Counted from the stretch's first letter, positions 43,573-52,186 are shown. The stretch: DNA of 64,000 nt from Hymenobacter perfusus (GCF_003944765.1 NZ_RWIU01000007.1:62001-126000), one strand, 5' to 3'. The notes: generated by a model from the sequence alone, not told the origin. A program made the numbers and translations.

Positions 43573-45507
43573 TTACAGCGCGTTCAGCTCCTGAGTGAAG
43601 CCGCCGCTCAGGATGGGGAAACGCAGCCAGGAGCGCGGGTCCACGTTATAATCGTCGAGGTGGAAGGCGGGGGCGTACCGCTCGCGCTTCCACTGGTTGC
43701 GGCTCCAGAGCGAGTAGAAGCGCTTGACGTAGGTTTTGAGCTGCTCCGCATCGGCTGCGGGGTCTTCCTGCACCAGCGTGGCCAGCACCTGCCGGGGGCT
43801 GAGCCGGTCGTAGAAGGCCAGCCGCTCGATGCGGTTGAGCAGCGGGTAGGGCATCAGGTCCCGCTCGTCGGTTTGCTTGTCTTCGAGGGGGCGCAGCTCG
43901 GCGGTGGGCTCCAAGTTGTTCACGTGGCGCAGGGCCGGGTAGTTCAGCTCCGTTTCGGCCCAGCGCAGCCACTGCTTCACGAAGGCCTTATCCACGCCCG
44001 CAATGGGCGAGATGGAGCCGGCCGTGTCGCCGTCCATGGTGCAGTAGCCCACGCTGGCCTCCGAGCGGTTGGAGGTCGTCATCAGAAGGCAGTTTTGCAC
44101 GTTGGCTAGCAGCCAGATACCGGGGGCGCGCACCCGGGCTTGAATGTTCTGCAGGGCCAGATCATCGGTCTGCCAGGTCAACTCACGGCCCAGCGCGTGC
44201 TCAATCTTGCCCACGTAGCCCGTCACCTCTTCGTCAATGGTCCAGTCATAAAATACGGCTCCAATGGAATCGGCCAGCTCTTTGGCTGAGTTGAACGTGT
44301 CGTCGGAGGAGTTGACGGTGCCCTGGTAGGCACAGGTGAGCAGCCGGTTGGTTAGTTGTTGGTTGATGGTTTTTTGTTGTTGGTCTGGGTCCGACACCGA
44401 GGCGTCCTGCGGTCCGGGCGCGTTCTGGTCGGGAACCGAAGCCACGGGGCCGGCTAGTTGTTGATTTTCCTCGGCCGTGAAGCAGCCGGCCCGGCGCATA
44501 AACTCGGCGGTGCCCAGCTCGGCCGTGCCCAGGCGTACCAGCTCGGCCACGGCCACGGCGCACATCACCGAGTCGGCCCCGCCGCTCAGGCTCAGCACGA
44601 AGCCCCGGCTGCGGGCCTTGCGCAGGTAGTCGAACAGGGCCAGACTCAGGGCCTGGTTCAACTCCCGGTACTCGTCGGGGGCGGGCTGGGCGGCAATTTC
44701 GGCGGCGGGCTCCAGGGGCTGGCTGAAATCCACGTCCACGAACTCCATGTCCACTTCCTTGAAGCTCATGAGCTGGTTGCGCAGCAGTAGATGGCCGTTG
44801 CGGGCCACCAGAATTTCGCCGTCGTAAATCATGCGACCAGCCTCATTGCCCAGCAGGTTGGCGTAGAGGTAGGTGCAGCGGAAGTTGCGCGAGGCCTCCG
44901 TGACGAGGTGGTAGCGCACGTCGGTCTTGCTCATGGCGAAGTGCGAGGCCGAGGGGTTCACAATCAGATCCACCCGGCCCACGAGGCGGCAGGCGGGCCG
45001 CACGTCGTCGGGCCGCCACGCATCCTCGCAGATTTCAAACCCGAACTTCACGCCCTGGTGCTCGAAAATCATGTCCCCCAGGGTCCACTCCTCTCCTTGC
45101 CAATGCACCGTAGTCGTTTCGCCGGCCGGCCAGGGGTGGAAAAAGCGGGGCTCGTAGTGCACGCCTTCATTGGCCAGAAACTGCTTGGCCGCAAAGCCCA
45201 GAATCTGTCCGTCGCGCAACACGGCGGCCGTGTTGTAGGTGCGGTGGTTCAGCCGCACCGGCAACCCCACCACCACGCAAATGCCCTCGGTCCAAGGCCG
45301 CACCTGCTGCAGATACCCCAGCGCGGCCTCAGGCAGCCAGTCACTCAGAAACAGGTCCTCGCAGCCGTAGCCCGTGAGGCACAGCTCCGGCAGGCACAGC
45401 AGCTCCACCCCGGCGGCCTTGGCCTGGGTGATGGCCTCCTGAATGGTGCGCAGGTTGTGGGTCCAGTCAAACGGTATCTGGTTGAGGGCGGCACCGGCTA
45501 TTCGCAT
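43573..45507 (-). CDS. nadE: Glutamine-dependent NAD+ synthetase
   Basis: A 644-residue two-domain enzyme making NAD+ from deamido-NAD+, ATP and glutamine. The N-terminal nitrilase-like glutaminase has E41 (LPELCLTGYG), K109 (FAAKQF) and nucleophile C160 (FEICEDAWRP). The C-terminal synthetase has the P-loop SGGADS (308-313). Residues about 347-388 are an unusual Gln/Asn/Pro-rich in-frame insert (ENQQLAGP ... INQQLTNR), and a small tandem GTAELGTAE precedes it. ATG 45507 is chosen because upstream codons are unlike the family. The catalytic residues seen are intact, so it should be functional. Confidence 0.93.
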   Translation of the reverse strand: MRIAGAALNQIPFDWTHNLRTIQEAITQAKAAGVELLCLPELCLTGYGCEDLFLSDWLPEAALGYLQQVRPWTEGICVVVGLPVRLNHRTYNTAAVLRDGQILGFAAKQFLANEGVHYEPRFFHPWPAGETTTVHWQGEEWTLGDMIFEHQGVKFGFEICEDAWRPDDVRPACRLVGRVDLIVNPSASHFAMSKTDVRYHLVTEASRNFRCTYLYANLLGNEAGRMIYDGEILVARNGHLLLRNQLMSFKEVDMEFVDVDFSQPLEPAAEIAAQPAPDEYRELNQALSLALFDYLRKARSRGFVLSLSGGADSVMCAVAVAELVRLGTAELGTAEFMRRAGCFTAEENQQLAGPVASVPDQNAPGPQDASVSDPDQQQKTINQQLTNRLLTCAYQGTVNSSDDTFNSAKELADSIGAVFYDWTIDEEVTGYVGKIEHALGRELTWQTDDLALQNIQARVRAPGIWLLANVQNCLLMTTSNRSEASVGYCTMDGDTAGSISPIAGVDKAFVKQWLRWAETELNYPALRHVNNLEPTAELRPLEDKQTDERDLMPYPLLNRIERLAFYDRLSPRQVLATLVQEDPAADAEQLKTYVKRFYSLWSRNQWKRERYAPAFHLDDYNVDPRSWLRFPILSGGFTQELNAL

Positions 45508-45582
45508 GGGTTCGGGGGGAAGGTTGGTTCTGCAAAACAACTCCATTTCCCCGGATTGAGTAACCACCGCGCCTTCAGCGTA

Positions 45583-45647
45583 AACCACCGCGTCCTCTGC
45601 GGGCTAAAATCGTAACAACGACTTAGCCCGCAGAGGACGCGGTGGTT
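45583..45647. repeat. Palindrome, AACCACCGCGTCCTCTGCGGGCTAA
   Basis: Perfect 25-bp arms (45583-45607, 45623-45647) with a 15-nt loop (atcgtaacaacgac core) between rnc and nadE. The core matches the loop of the GTCCGGCGG palindromes. Confidence 0.85.
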
Positions 45648-45667
45648 TCGCAGATGACGCAGTGGTC

Positions 45668-46417
45668 TTATACTCCCAGCGTCTCCAGAGCCCGCTCGGC
45701 GGCGAGTTGCTCGGCCTGCTTCTTACTCAGCCCCATGCCCAAGGCGACCGGGCTTTCGTCCACGATAACCGTGGCCGAAAACTCCATCACGCCGCCGGGG
45801 CGGGCTTCGCCGGTAAGGTCGTAGCGCAGGTTTTTGCCGTTGCGCTGAGCCCATTCAATCAGCTTGCTCTTGAAGTTGGTAGTCGTCTGGGTCATTGCCT
45901 TCACGTCCACGTAGGGCTTGATGAGGCGGCTGAGCACAAACTTGCGGGCCGTTTTGTAGCCCTGATCGAGGTACACGGCGCCTACTAACGCCTCCAGGGC
46001 GTTGCCGTTCACGGAGCGGGACCGGGCGGCCCGGCCCTGAGCGGCATCCAGCTGCACCAGCTTGTCGAGGCCGATTTTAAGGGCAATGGCGTTGAGGCTT
46101 TCCCGGTTTACAATGCGGCTGCGCATCTCCGTCAGAAAGCCTTCCTGCTCGTACGGAAACTTGCGGAACAGGTACTCGGCCACGGCCGTACCCAGCACCG
46201 CGTCGCCGAGGAACTCCAGCCGCTCGTTGCTTTGGTGGCGGGCCTGCTCGCCCTGCTGGCGCACTACCGAGGAATGTGTGAAGGCGAGTTGGTACAGGCG
46301 CACATTGTCGGGCGTGTGGCCCGTGAGGGTGGCAATAGCCTGCCGAAAAGCCCGGTCACGGCCCAGCAGTCGGCGAAAAAAACCGAATAACGGCAGGGGC
46401 TGACCGGGCTTTGGCAT
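45668..46417 (-). CDS. rnc: Ribonuclease III
   Basis: A 249-residue double-strand-specific endoribonuclease that processes rRNA and mRNA. Signature NERLEFLGDAVLG holds the catalytic Glu/Asp, and a second acidic site appears in NALEALVGAVYLD. A C-terminal dsRNA-binding domain (NFKSKLIEWAQRNGKNLRYDL ... SKKQAEQLAAERAL) is complete. It starts in the stop codon of fabF (TAATG-type one-base overlap), in the acpP-fabF-rnc order seen in many Bacteroidota, so it is translated from the same mRNA. Confidence 0.95.
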   Translation of the reverse strand: MPKPGQPLPLFGFFRRLLGRDRAFRQAIATLTGHTPDNVRLYQLAFTHSSVVRQQGEQARHQSNERLEFLGDAVLGTAVAEYLFRKFPYEQEGFLTEMRSRIVNRESLNAIALKIGLDKLVQLDAAQGRAARSRSVNGNALEALVGAVYLDQGYKTARKFVLSRLIKPYVDVKAMTQTTTNFKSKLIEWAQRNGKNLRYDLTGEARPGGVMEFSATVIVDESPVALGMGLSKKQAEQLAAERALETLGV

Positions 46418-47664
46418 TAGTCGCGCACTTTACGGAAGATGACCGACGTATTGTGGCCACCGAATCCGAAGGTATTACTCATGGCCACGTTCACCTCGCG
46501 GGGCTGGGCTTCGTTGAATGTGAAGTTCAGCTTGGGGTCCAGTTCGGGGTCGTCGGTGAAGTGGTTGATGGTGGGCGGCACCAGGCTGTGCTGCATGGCC
46601 AGGATGCAGGCCACGGCCTCAATGGCCCCGGCTCCTCCCAACAGGTGGCCCGTCATGCTCTTGGTAGAGCTGATGTTCAGGTTGTAGGCGTCCTCACCGA
46701 ACACTTTCTGAATGGCCTTCACCTCGGCCCCGTCGCCCAGCGGGGTGCTGGTGCCGTGGGTGTTGATGTAGTCTACGTCGGCGGGCGTGATACCGGCGTC
46801 GCGCAGGGCGTTCTGCATCACCAGCACTACGCCGTTGCCCTCGGGGTCCGGCGCGGTAATGTGGTAGGCATCGGCCGACATGCCGCCGCCAATCAGCTCG
46901 GCGTAGATTTTGGCTCCACGGGCCTTGGCGTGCTCGTATTCCTCCAGAATCAGCGAGGCGGCGCCTTCGCCCAACACAAAACCGTCGCGCTCCTTGTCGT
47001 AGGGGCGGGAGGCTTGCTCGGGATTATCGTTTCGCTCGCTCATGGCCTTGAGGGCGTTGAAGCCGCCCACCCCCGATTCGGTGATGGCCGCTTCCGAGCC
47101 CCCGGTCACCATTACATCGGCCATATTCAGGCGGATATAGTTGAAGGCCGAGATGATGGAATCGGAAGAAGAGGCACAGGCCGAGGTAGTCACAAAGTTC
47201 GGACCCCGGAATTTATGGCGGATGGAGATATTGCCCGACGCGCTGTCGGCAATCATCTTCGGAATGAAGAACGGGTTGAAGCGGGGCGTACCGTCGCCGT
47301 TGGCGAAGGCAATGCACTCGGCTTGCAGGGAGGTGAGCCCCCCGATACCAGAACCCCAGATAACGCCCACCCGATCCTTGTCCACTCCCTCCAGGTTGGC
47401 ATCCTGAATGGCCTCATCGGCGGCAATCAGGGCAAACTGGGTGAAGATGTCCATTTTCCGACCTTCCTTGGTGGGAAAGTACGTGTCGGGGGAGTAGTTC
47501 TTCACTTCGCAGGCGAAGCGGGTTTTGAACTTGCTGGCGTCGAAGCGGGTGATGGGGGCGGCCCCACTCACGCCGGCTCGCAGGCCTTCCCAATAAGCGG
47601 GTACGGTGTTGCCCAGCGGGGTAATGGCACCCAGGCCGGTCACGACAACTCTCCGAAGAGACAT
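46417..47664 (-). CDS. fabF: Beta-ketoacyl-ACP synthase II
   Basis: A 415-residue condensing enzyme that elongates fatty acyl chains using malonyl-ACP. The active-site Cys is in TTSACASSSDS, the two His in INTHGTSTPLGD and MTGHLLGGAGA, and Lys in SSTKSMTG. Start at ATG 47664 (MSLRRVVVTGLGAITPLG) fits family N-termini; the longer frame from 47709 is unlikely. It lies between acpP, which supplies its carrier, and rnc. Confidence 0.95.
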   Translation of the reverse strand: MSLRRVVVTGLGAITPLGNTVPAYWEGLRAGVSGAAPITRFDASKFKTRFACEVKNYSPDTYFPTKEGRKMDIFTQFALIAADEAIQDANLEGVDKDRVGVIWGSGIGGLTSLQAECIAFANGDGTPRFNPFFIPKMIADSASGNISIRHKFRGPNFVTTSACASSSDSIISAFNYIRLNMADVMVTGGSEAAITESGVGGFNALKAMSERNDNPEQASRPYDKERDGFVLGEGAASLILEEYEHAKARGAKIYAELIGGGMSADAYHITAPDPEGNGVVLVMQNALRDAGITPADVDYINTHGTSTPLGDGAEVKAIQKVFGEDAYNLNISSTKSMTGHLLGGAGAIEAVACILAMQHSLVPPTINHFTDDPELDPKLNFTFNEAQPREVNVAMSNTFGFGGHNTSVIFRKVRD

Positions 47665-47757
47665 AGGCTGGCTCAGAGAAGCGAAAGAAAGGAAATCACT
47701 AAAAAGCAAAACGGCCGGCGGCAGGCCGGCCGGTAAGCACTTGGGCAGTACTTCGGT

Positions 47758-47838
47758 AGTGAGTAAGTGGTATTGAGTATGCCGGAATGTCTGACAGCTC
47801 AGCGGAATCTAACTACTCAATACCATTTACTCAATACT
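47758..47838. repeat. Palindrome between acpP and fabF
   Basis: Arms of about 20 bp with one or two mismatches (gtgagtaagtggtattgagta near 47758-47779 and its mirror at 47814-47838) surround about 34 nt. This is a hairpin in the acpP-fabF intergenic space that could adjust relative expression. Confidence 0.75.
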
Positions 47839-47841
47839 AGA

Positions 47842-48078
47842 CTACTTGGCGTGCTCTTCGAGGTAGCTGATAGCCTGGCCCACGGTGCCGATGTTTTCAG
47901 CCTGATCGTCGGGGATAGACACGTTGAATTCTTTTTCAAATTCCATGATCAGCTCAACGGTATCGAGCGAGTCAGCGCCCAGGTCGTTGGTGAAAGAAGC
48001 CTCCGGCGTTACTTCCGAAGCCTCTACGCCGAGTTTATCGATGATGATGGCTTTTACTTTTTCTGCAATTTCAGACAT
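47842..48078 (-). CDS. acpP: Acyl carrier protein
   Basis: A 78-residue acidic carrier of fatty acids in type II synthesis. The phosphopantetheine attachment site is S37 in [12 protein letters not shown]. Length and sequence ([18 protein letters not shown] ... [15 protein letters not shown]) are typical. A TAATCTTG promoter-like element at 48165-48172 on the minus strand lies 86 nt upstream. The fabF gene follows 177 bp downstream of the stop, after a palindrome. Confidence 0.97.
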   Translation of the reverse strand: MSEIAEKVKAIIIDKLGVEASEVTPEASFTNDLGADSLDTVELIMEFEKEFNVSIPDDQAENIGTVGQAISYLEEHAK

Positions 48079-48164
48079 TTCCGTGGGGGTTTAAGGAAAA
48101 CTCGGCACAAATAACACCATCTTCGCTAACATTGTCAAACTTCGTCCCTTGAATCTTCCGGGTG

Positions 48165-48172
48165 CAAGATTA
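48165..48172 (-). promoter_or_regulatory. Promoter-like -7 element TAATCTTG of acpP
   Basis: Minus-strand near match to TAnnTTTG, 86 nt upstream of acpP. Confidence 0.4.
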
Positions 48173-48207
48173 TGGCCCGCGGGGTTCCACGCGGGTACTG
48201 CGGTGCG

Positions 48208-48215
48208 TATTTTTG
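48208..48215 (+). promoter_or_regulatory. Promoter -7 element TATTTTTG
   Basis: Exact TAnnTTTG match, 25 nt before the IPExxxVDY-family gene. Confidence 0.55.
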
Positions 48216-48240
48216 CGTTTCCTTCCTTTTGCCGCTGCCC

Positions 48241-48669
48241 ATGAAAACCCTCACGCTGGAGGTGGAGTACGAGTGCGACTTCGACCTATTCGGGCTTGTT
48301 TCATCGAGCCGGGAGCACACACTGGCCTGGGTGCTCAACCGCACCTTGCACCTGCGCCTGGTGAAGCAGCAGGACCTGATTTACGACCTGCTGCACAAGG
48401 GCCGTCTCGTCATCAGCAACTACCTGCACGCCACCGAGCACTACACCATGCGCCTGCTACGCAACCGCTCCGTGGACCCCTCGCCCCTGAAAAAGCCCTT
48501 CCTGGCCCCCGATATCAAGGAGTACGACTACCTGCTGCAGGTCAGCACGGGTACCAGCAGCCTGCCGCCGGAGGCGTTGCTGGGGCAGTTGGCCGCGTTG
48601 CCCGAAGTGCAGCTGATCAGCCAGTTTGACCCGAATGACCTTAAATTCAAAGAAAATCTGCTCTTTTGA
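48241..48669 (+). CDS. IPExxxVDY-family protein
   Basis: A 142-residue small protein of a Bacteroidota-specific family named for an IPExxxVDY motif (here DIKEYDYLL). Characteristic parts are DFDLFGLVSSSREHTLAWVLNRTL and the C-terminal QLAALPEVQLISQFDPNDLKFKENLLF. Family function is unknown; members are often next to pyruvate kinase, as here. I start at ATG 48241; the frame from 48172 is not credible. A promoter-like TATTTTTG precedes it. Confidence 0.85.
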   Translation: MKTLTLEVEYECDFDLFGLVSSSREHTLAWVLNRTLHLRLVKQQDLIYDLLHKGRLVISNYLHATEHYTMRLLRNRSVDPSPLKKPFLAPDIKEYDYLLQVSTGTSSLPPEALLGQLAALPEVQLISQFDPNDLKFKENLLF

Positions 48670-48696
48670 GTTTTGAAATAGATTCTCATCTCGAGT

Positions 48697-48770
48697 CCTG
48701 CGAAGGGCCTTATTCCGCTGGCGCAAGTCGTTACGACGCTTGCTTTCTACCGGGCTAAGGTCCTTCGCCG
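48697..48770. repeat. Decayed palindrome with GTCGTTACGAC core
   Basis: The halves cgaagggcctta...cgcaagtcgt and acgacgcttgc...taaggtccttcg mirror each other imperfectly around a GTCGTTACGAC core (about 48728-48739). Between the IPExxxVDY gene and pyk. Confidence 0.6.
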
Positions 48771-48831
48771 CGCTCAGCAGACTGGGAATATCACCTACTA
48801 CAGTCACGAATTTTTGACCATACCACATCTC

Positions 48832-50271
48832 ATGGAATCTCGCCCGCATTTCAATAGAACCAAGATAATTGCCACCGTCGGCCCCGCCTCCAACACCTAC
48901 GAGAAGCTCGGGATGCTGATGCGGGAGGGCGTGGACGTGTTCCGGCTCAACTTCTCCCACGGCAGCCACGAAGACCACCTCTCGGTGATTAACACGGTGC
49001 GTCGTCTCAATAAGGACATGCGCACCAACGTGGGCCTGCTCCAGGATCTGCAGGGCCCCAAAATCCGCCTCGGTGAAGTAGAAGGTGGTGGGGTGGAAAT
49101 CAAAGCCGGCGACAAAATCAAGCTGGTGTGCGGCGAAAAGGAAATCAGCACGGCCACCCGCCTGAGCACGATTTACCTGGGCCTGGCCCGCGACGTCAAA
49201 GCCGGCGATATGATCCTCATCGACGACGGCAAAATTGAGTTGCGCGTGCTGGCCACCGACCGGGACAAGGAAGTAGACGTGGAAGTAATCTACGGCGGCC
49301 TAGTGAAGCCCCGCAAAGGCATCAATCTGCCCGACTCCGAGGTATCGGCCCCGTCGATGACGGAGAAGGACATTGAGGACCTGAAATTCGGCCTGGAAAA
49401 CGATGTAGACTGGATTGCGCTGTCGTTTGCCCGCCGCGCCGAGGACATCCGCTTCATAAAGAGCCTGATTGCCGAGAGCGGCAAGACGGCCCGCGTGATT
49501 GCCAAAATCGAGACGCCCGAAGGCCTCAAGAACCTCGACGAAATCATTGCCATCACCGACGCCGTAATGGTGGCCCGCGGCGACCTGGGCGTGGAGGTGA
49601 AGATGGAAGAGGTACCGATGGCTCAGAAAATGATTGTGGACAAGTGCAACAAGGCCGGTAAACCGGTAATCGTGGCTACCCAGATGATGGAGAGCATGAT
49701 TACCGCGCCCCGCCCGACCCGCGCCGAAACCAGCGACGTAGCCAACGCCGTCATCGACGGGGCCGACGCCGTGATGCTCTCCGCCGAAACGGCTGTGGGT
49801 GCTTACCCGGCCGAGGTAATCCGCTCGATGGTGGGTACCATTATGAGCGTGGAAACCCAAATGCCCACGCTGTTCCACCACTGGCACCCCATCTCCCCCG
49901 ACGCGCCGACCTTCATGGTCGACAGCGTACTGTCGGCGGCCTGCCACCTGGCCAAAAACACGGGTGCCAAAGCCATTACCGGCATGACGCATCGGGGCTA
50001 CACCGCCTTCCAGATTGCCAAGTACCGTCCCAAGGCGCACATCTTCATCTTCACCGATAACCGCTCCCTGCTCACTACCCTGAGCCTGGTGTGGGGCGTG
50101 CGGGGCTTCTACTACGACCGGATGGTGAGCACCGACAGCACCGTTTCGGACATCAAGTACGCCCTGACGACCACCGGCCACCTGCAGAAAGGTGACATCT
50201 TCATCAACACCGCATCCATGCCCATCAACGAGAAGGGCAAAACGAACATGGTGAAAGTGAGCGTGGCGTAA
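48832..50271 (+). CDS. pyk: Pyruvate kinase
   Basis: A 479-residue glycolytic enzyme converting phosphoenolpyruvate and ADP to pyruvate and ATP. Conserved sites: NFSHGSHEDH, DLQGPKIRLGE, VIAKIETPEGLKNLDEI with the catalytic Lys, MVARGDLGVEV, and the TQMMESM and AETSDVANAVIDGADAVMLSAETAVGAYP blocks. The C-terminal regulatory domain is present. ATG 48832 is used; a TTG at 48814 would add six residues. A strong terminator follows. Confidence 0.97.
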   Translation: MESRPHFNRTKIIATVGPASNTYEKLGMLMREGVDVFRLNFSHGSHEDHLSVINTVRRLNKDMRTNVGLLQDLQGPKIRLGEVEGGGVEIKAGDKIKLVCGEKEISTATRLSTIYLGLARDVKAGDMILIDDGKIELRVLATDRDKEVDVEVIYGGLVKPRKGINLPDSEVSAPSMTEKDIEDLKFGLENDVDWIALSFARRAEDIRFIKSLIAESGKTARVIAKIETPEGLKNLDEIIAITDAVMVARGDLGVEVKMEEVPMAQKMIVDKCNKAGKPVIVATQMMESMITAPRPTRAETSDVANAVIDGADAVMLSAETAVGAYPAEVIRSMVGTIMSVETQMPTLFHHWHPISPDAPTFMVDSVLSAACHLAKNTGAKAITGMTHRGYTAFQIAKYRPKAHIFIFTDNRSLLTTLSLVWGVRGFYYDRMVSTDSTVSDIKYALTTTGHLQKGDIFINTASMPINEKGKTNMVKVSVA

Positions 50272-50289
50272 GCACCGCTTTGCTTGAAG

Positions 50290-50327
50290 CAAAAAGCCCG
50301 CGTAACAGCTGTTACGCGGGCTTTTTG
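50290..50327. terminator. Intrinsic terminator downstream of pyk
   Basis: A perfect 38-nt palindrome (arms 50290-50308, 50309-50327) with A- and T-runs. Confidence 0.85.
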
Positions 50328-50345
50328 TGGCTAAACGGCTTTTTC

Positions 50346-50454
50346 GGTCCGGCGGCGGTACGCCGTCGGGCCGGTTGTCGTTAGCTGATGTTGTTACGAC
50401 TTCGTTTAGGTGAATCGAACAACAACCGGCCCGACGGCGTATCGCCGCCGGACC
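50346..50454. repeat. Palindrome, GGTCCGGCGG...CCGTCGGGCCGGTTGT family (copy 2)
   Basis: 33-bp arms (50346-50378, 50422-50454) with one or two mismatches enclose a 43-nt centre that contains gatgttgttacgacttcg. Cognate copies are at 43438 and 52066. Confidence 0.9.
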
Positions 50455-50488
50455 GGCATATTGACCTTATGGTTTTACCACAATGCAG

Positions 50489-50518
50489 GAAGGCTCCGAG
50501 CTTACGCCCGGAGCCTTC
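50489..50518 (-). terminator. Intrinsic terminator of rpsT
   Basis: 10-bp arms (50489-50498, 50509-50518) with an 10-nt loop, 32 bp past the rpsT stop on its strand. Confidence 0.65.
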
Positions 50519-50549
50519 ATCTATCAAGAGCAGATAGCCGATTAGCTAC

Positions 50550-50807
50550 TTACGCAGCCAGCGACTTCACGAACTTAGCCAGCTTCGATTTGTTGTTGGC
50601 GGCTTTGTTCTTGTGGATGATGTTCTTCTTGGCCAGACGGTCCAGCATCGACGATACTTTCTTCAGCAGCTCCTGAGCAGCCGAAACGTCGGTGGTAGCA
50701 CGCAGTTTCTTAACGGCGGTGCGGGTAGATTTAGCCTGGTAACGGTTCAGTACGCGCTTTGCTTCGTTGGAACGGATGCGCTTGAGGGCCGACTTGTGGT
50801 TTGCCAT
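50550..50807 (-). CDS. rpsT: 30S ribosomal protein S20
   Basis: An 85-residue small-subunit protein that binds 16S rRNA. Starts MANHKSALKRIRSNEAKR, with a basic, helical body (LDRLAKKNIIHKNKAANNKSKLAKFV) of family length. A consensus promoter (TTG, 19 nt, TACCTTTG) lies upstream. It is transcribed alone, away from the YheT-like gene. Confidence 0.96.
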   Translation of the reverse strand: MANHKSALKRIRSNEAKRVLNRYQAKSTRTAVKKLRATTDVSAAQELLKKVSSMLDRLAKKNIIHKNKAANNKSKLAKFVKSLAA

Positions 50808-50856
50808 GAGGATATGAAAAAGGTCTTCTGCTCGAATTCAGTTCAATTGAGGAGTG

Positions 50857-50886
50857 CAAAGGTAAGGCTTTGATTGGAAATAGCAA
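50857..50886 (-). promoter_or_regulatory. Consensus Bacteroidota promoter of rpsT
   Basis: On the minus strand TTG (50884-50886) is followed after 19 nt by TACCTTTG (50857-50864), which matches TTG-N17-23-TAnnTTTG. It is about 50 nt upstream of rpsT. Confidence 0.7.
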
Positions 50887-51053
50887 ATAGCAAATGGAAG
50901 TCGTAACGAATACCCGGAGCTGCCCCACCGCCCCGGCTTTCCCGGCCGGTCGAACTTTTCGGCGGTTATTTGTGCTGTCAAAGTCTGTTTTGCGTATCTT
51001 ATTTGCCGTTCCCGCCGGGCATTTCTGATTGCGCATCCCTAGCCGTTTTCGCC

Positions 51054-52040
51054 ATGCCGCTCATTGCCGACTCCCCTTACCAAGCGCCGTTTTACCAGTT
51101 CAACGGCCACCTGCAAACCATCATCCCCAGCCTCTGGCGCACGGTGCCGGAGGTGCGCTACCAGCGCGAACGGGTGGAAACCGAGGACGGCGACTTCCTG
51201 GACCTCGACTGGTCGCGCCGGCCCGACGGGCAGCCTTCCGATACGCTGGCCATTGTTTCGCACGGTTTGGAGGGCGACGCCGGTCGGCCCTACGTGCGCG
51301 GGATGGTGCGGGCCCTCAACCACGCCGGCCTTGATGCGCTGGCCTGGAACTACCGCAGCTGCAGCGGCGAAATGAACCGCCTGCTCCGCTCCTACCACCT
51401 CGGCGACACCGATGACCTGGATTTTGTGGTGCGCTACGCTCTGGGCACAACCCGCTACCGCCGCGTATTCCTGACGGGTTTCTCGGCCGGCGGCAACGTG
51501 ACGCTCAAGTATCTGGGCGAAAACCCGGCCCGGGTGCCGAAGGAGGTACAGCGGGCGGCCGTTTTTTCGGTGCCGACTGACCTCAAGGCCAGCTCATACC
51601 AGATTGGCCGCTTCGAGAACCGGGTATATCTCAACCGCTTCATGAAAACCCTGCGCGCCAAAATGCGTCAGAAAGCGGCCCTGCTGCCCGGTCAGGTAGA
51701 CCTCACCGACCTCGACGCGCTACTAGACTTTCCCCAGTTCGACGACCGGTTTACGGCTCCCATGCACGGCTTTAAGTCGGCGGATGCGTACTATGCGCAC
51801 GCCAGCTCCGGCCAGTATCTGAGCGGCATCCGGATACCCACGCTGCTGGTAAACGCCCAGAACGACCCGTTTTTGCCGCCCTCCTGCTTCCCCCGCGACG
51901 CGGCCAGCGGCAGCCCCTACCTGTTCCTGGAAACCCCCACCGACGGCGGCCATGTCGGCTTCGGCGAGGGCACGCCGGATGGCGACTATTATTCTGAGCG
52001 TCGGGCGGTACAGTTTCTGACGGTGGAAGTACCAGGATGA
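51054..52040 (+). CDS. YheT-family alpha/beta hydrolase
   Basis: A 328-residue hydrolase. Motifs: oxyanion/loop region VSHGLEGDAGRPYVRGM, nucleophile Ser in LTGFSAGGNVTLKYLGE, Asp in LVNAQNDPFLPP and His in TDGGHVGFGEG. The N-terminal GHLQTIIPSLWR is characteristic of YheT-like proteins. Esterase activity is expected; the natural substrate is unknown. ATG 51054 is the sensible start, since the frame before it is not conserved in style. Confidence 0.88.
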   Translation: MPLIADSPYQAPFYQFNGHLQTIIPSLWRTVPEVRYQRERVETEDGDFLDLDWSRRPDGQPSDTLAIVSHGLEGDAGRPYVRGMVRALNHAGLDALAWNYRSCSGEMNRLLRSYHLGDTDDLDFVVRYALGTTRYRRVFLTGFSAGGNVTLKYLGENPARVPKEVQRAAVFSVPTDLKASSYQIGRFENRVYLNRFMKTLRAKMRQKAALLPGQVDLTDLDALLDFPQFDDRFTAPMHGFKSADAYYAHASSGQYLSGIRIPTLLVNAQNDPFLPPSCFPRDAASGSPYLFLETPTDGGHVGFGEGTPDGDYYSERRAVQFLTVEVPG

Positions 52041-52065
52041 TGGTATAAAATACTCGCACGGGCTA

Positions 52066-52186
52066 CGGTCCGGCGGCTTTTTTAGCCGTCGGGCCGGTCG
52101 TCGTCAGCTGACTTAGCCCTTGTTCCTGGCCATAGCCGCTTCATTCGCTCAGCGACTGGTTCGACGGCTAAAAAACCGCCGAATCG
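52066..52186. repeat. Decayed palindrome, GGTCCGGCGG...CCGTCGGGCCGGTCG family (copy 3)
   Basis: The left arm (52066-52102) is mirrored with mismatches at 52153-52186 around a 50-nt centre. It lies between the hydrolase and MutS-like genes. Confidence 0.7.

Noticed and set aside
43438-52186. Palindromes as CRISPR or integron attC arrays
   Set aside because: Units are not spaced regularly, lie singly between genes, and no cas or integrase gene is present.
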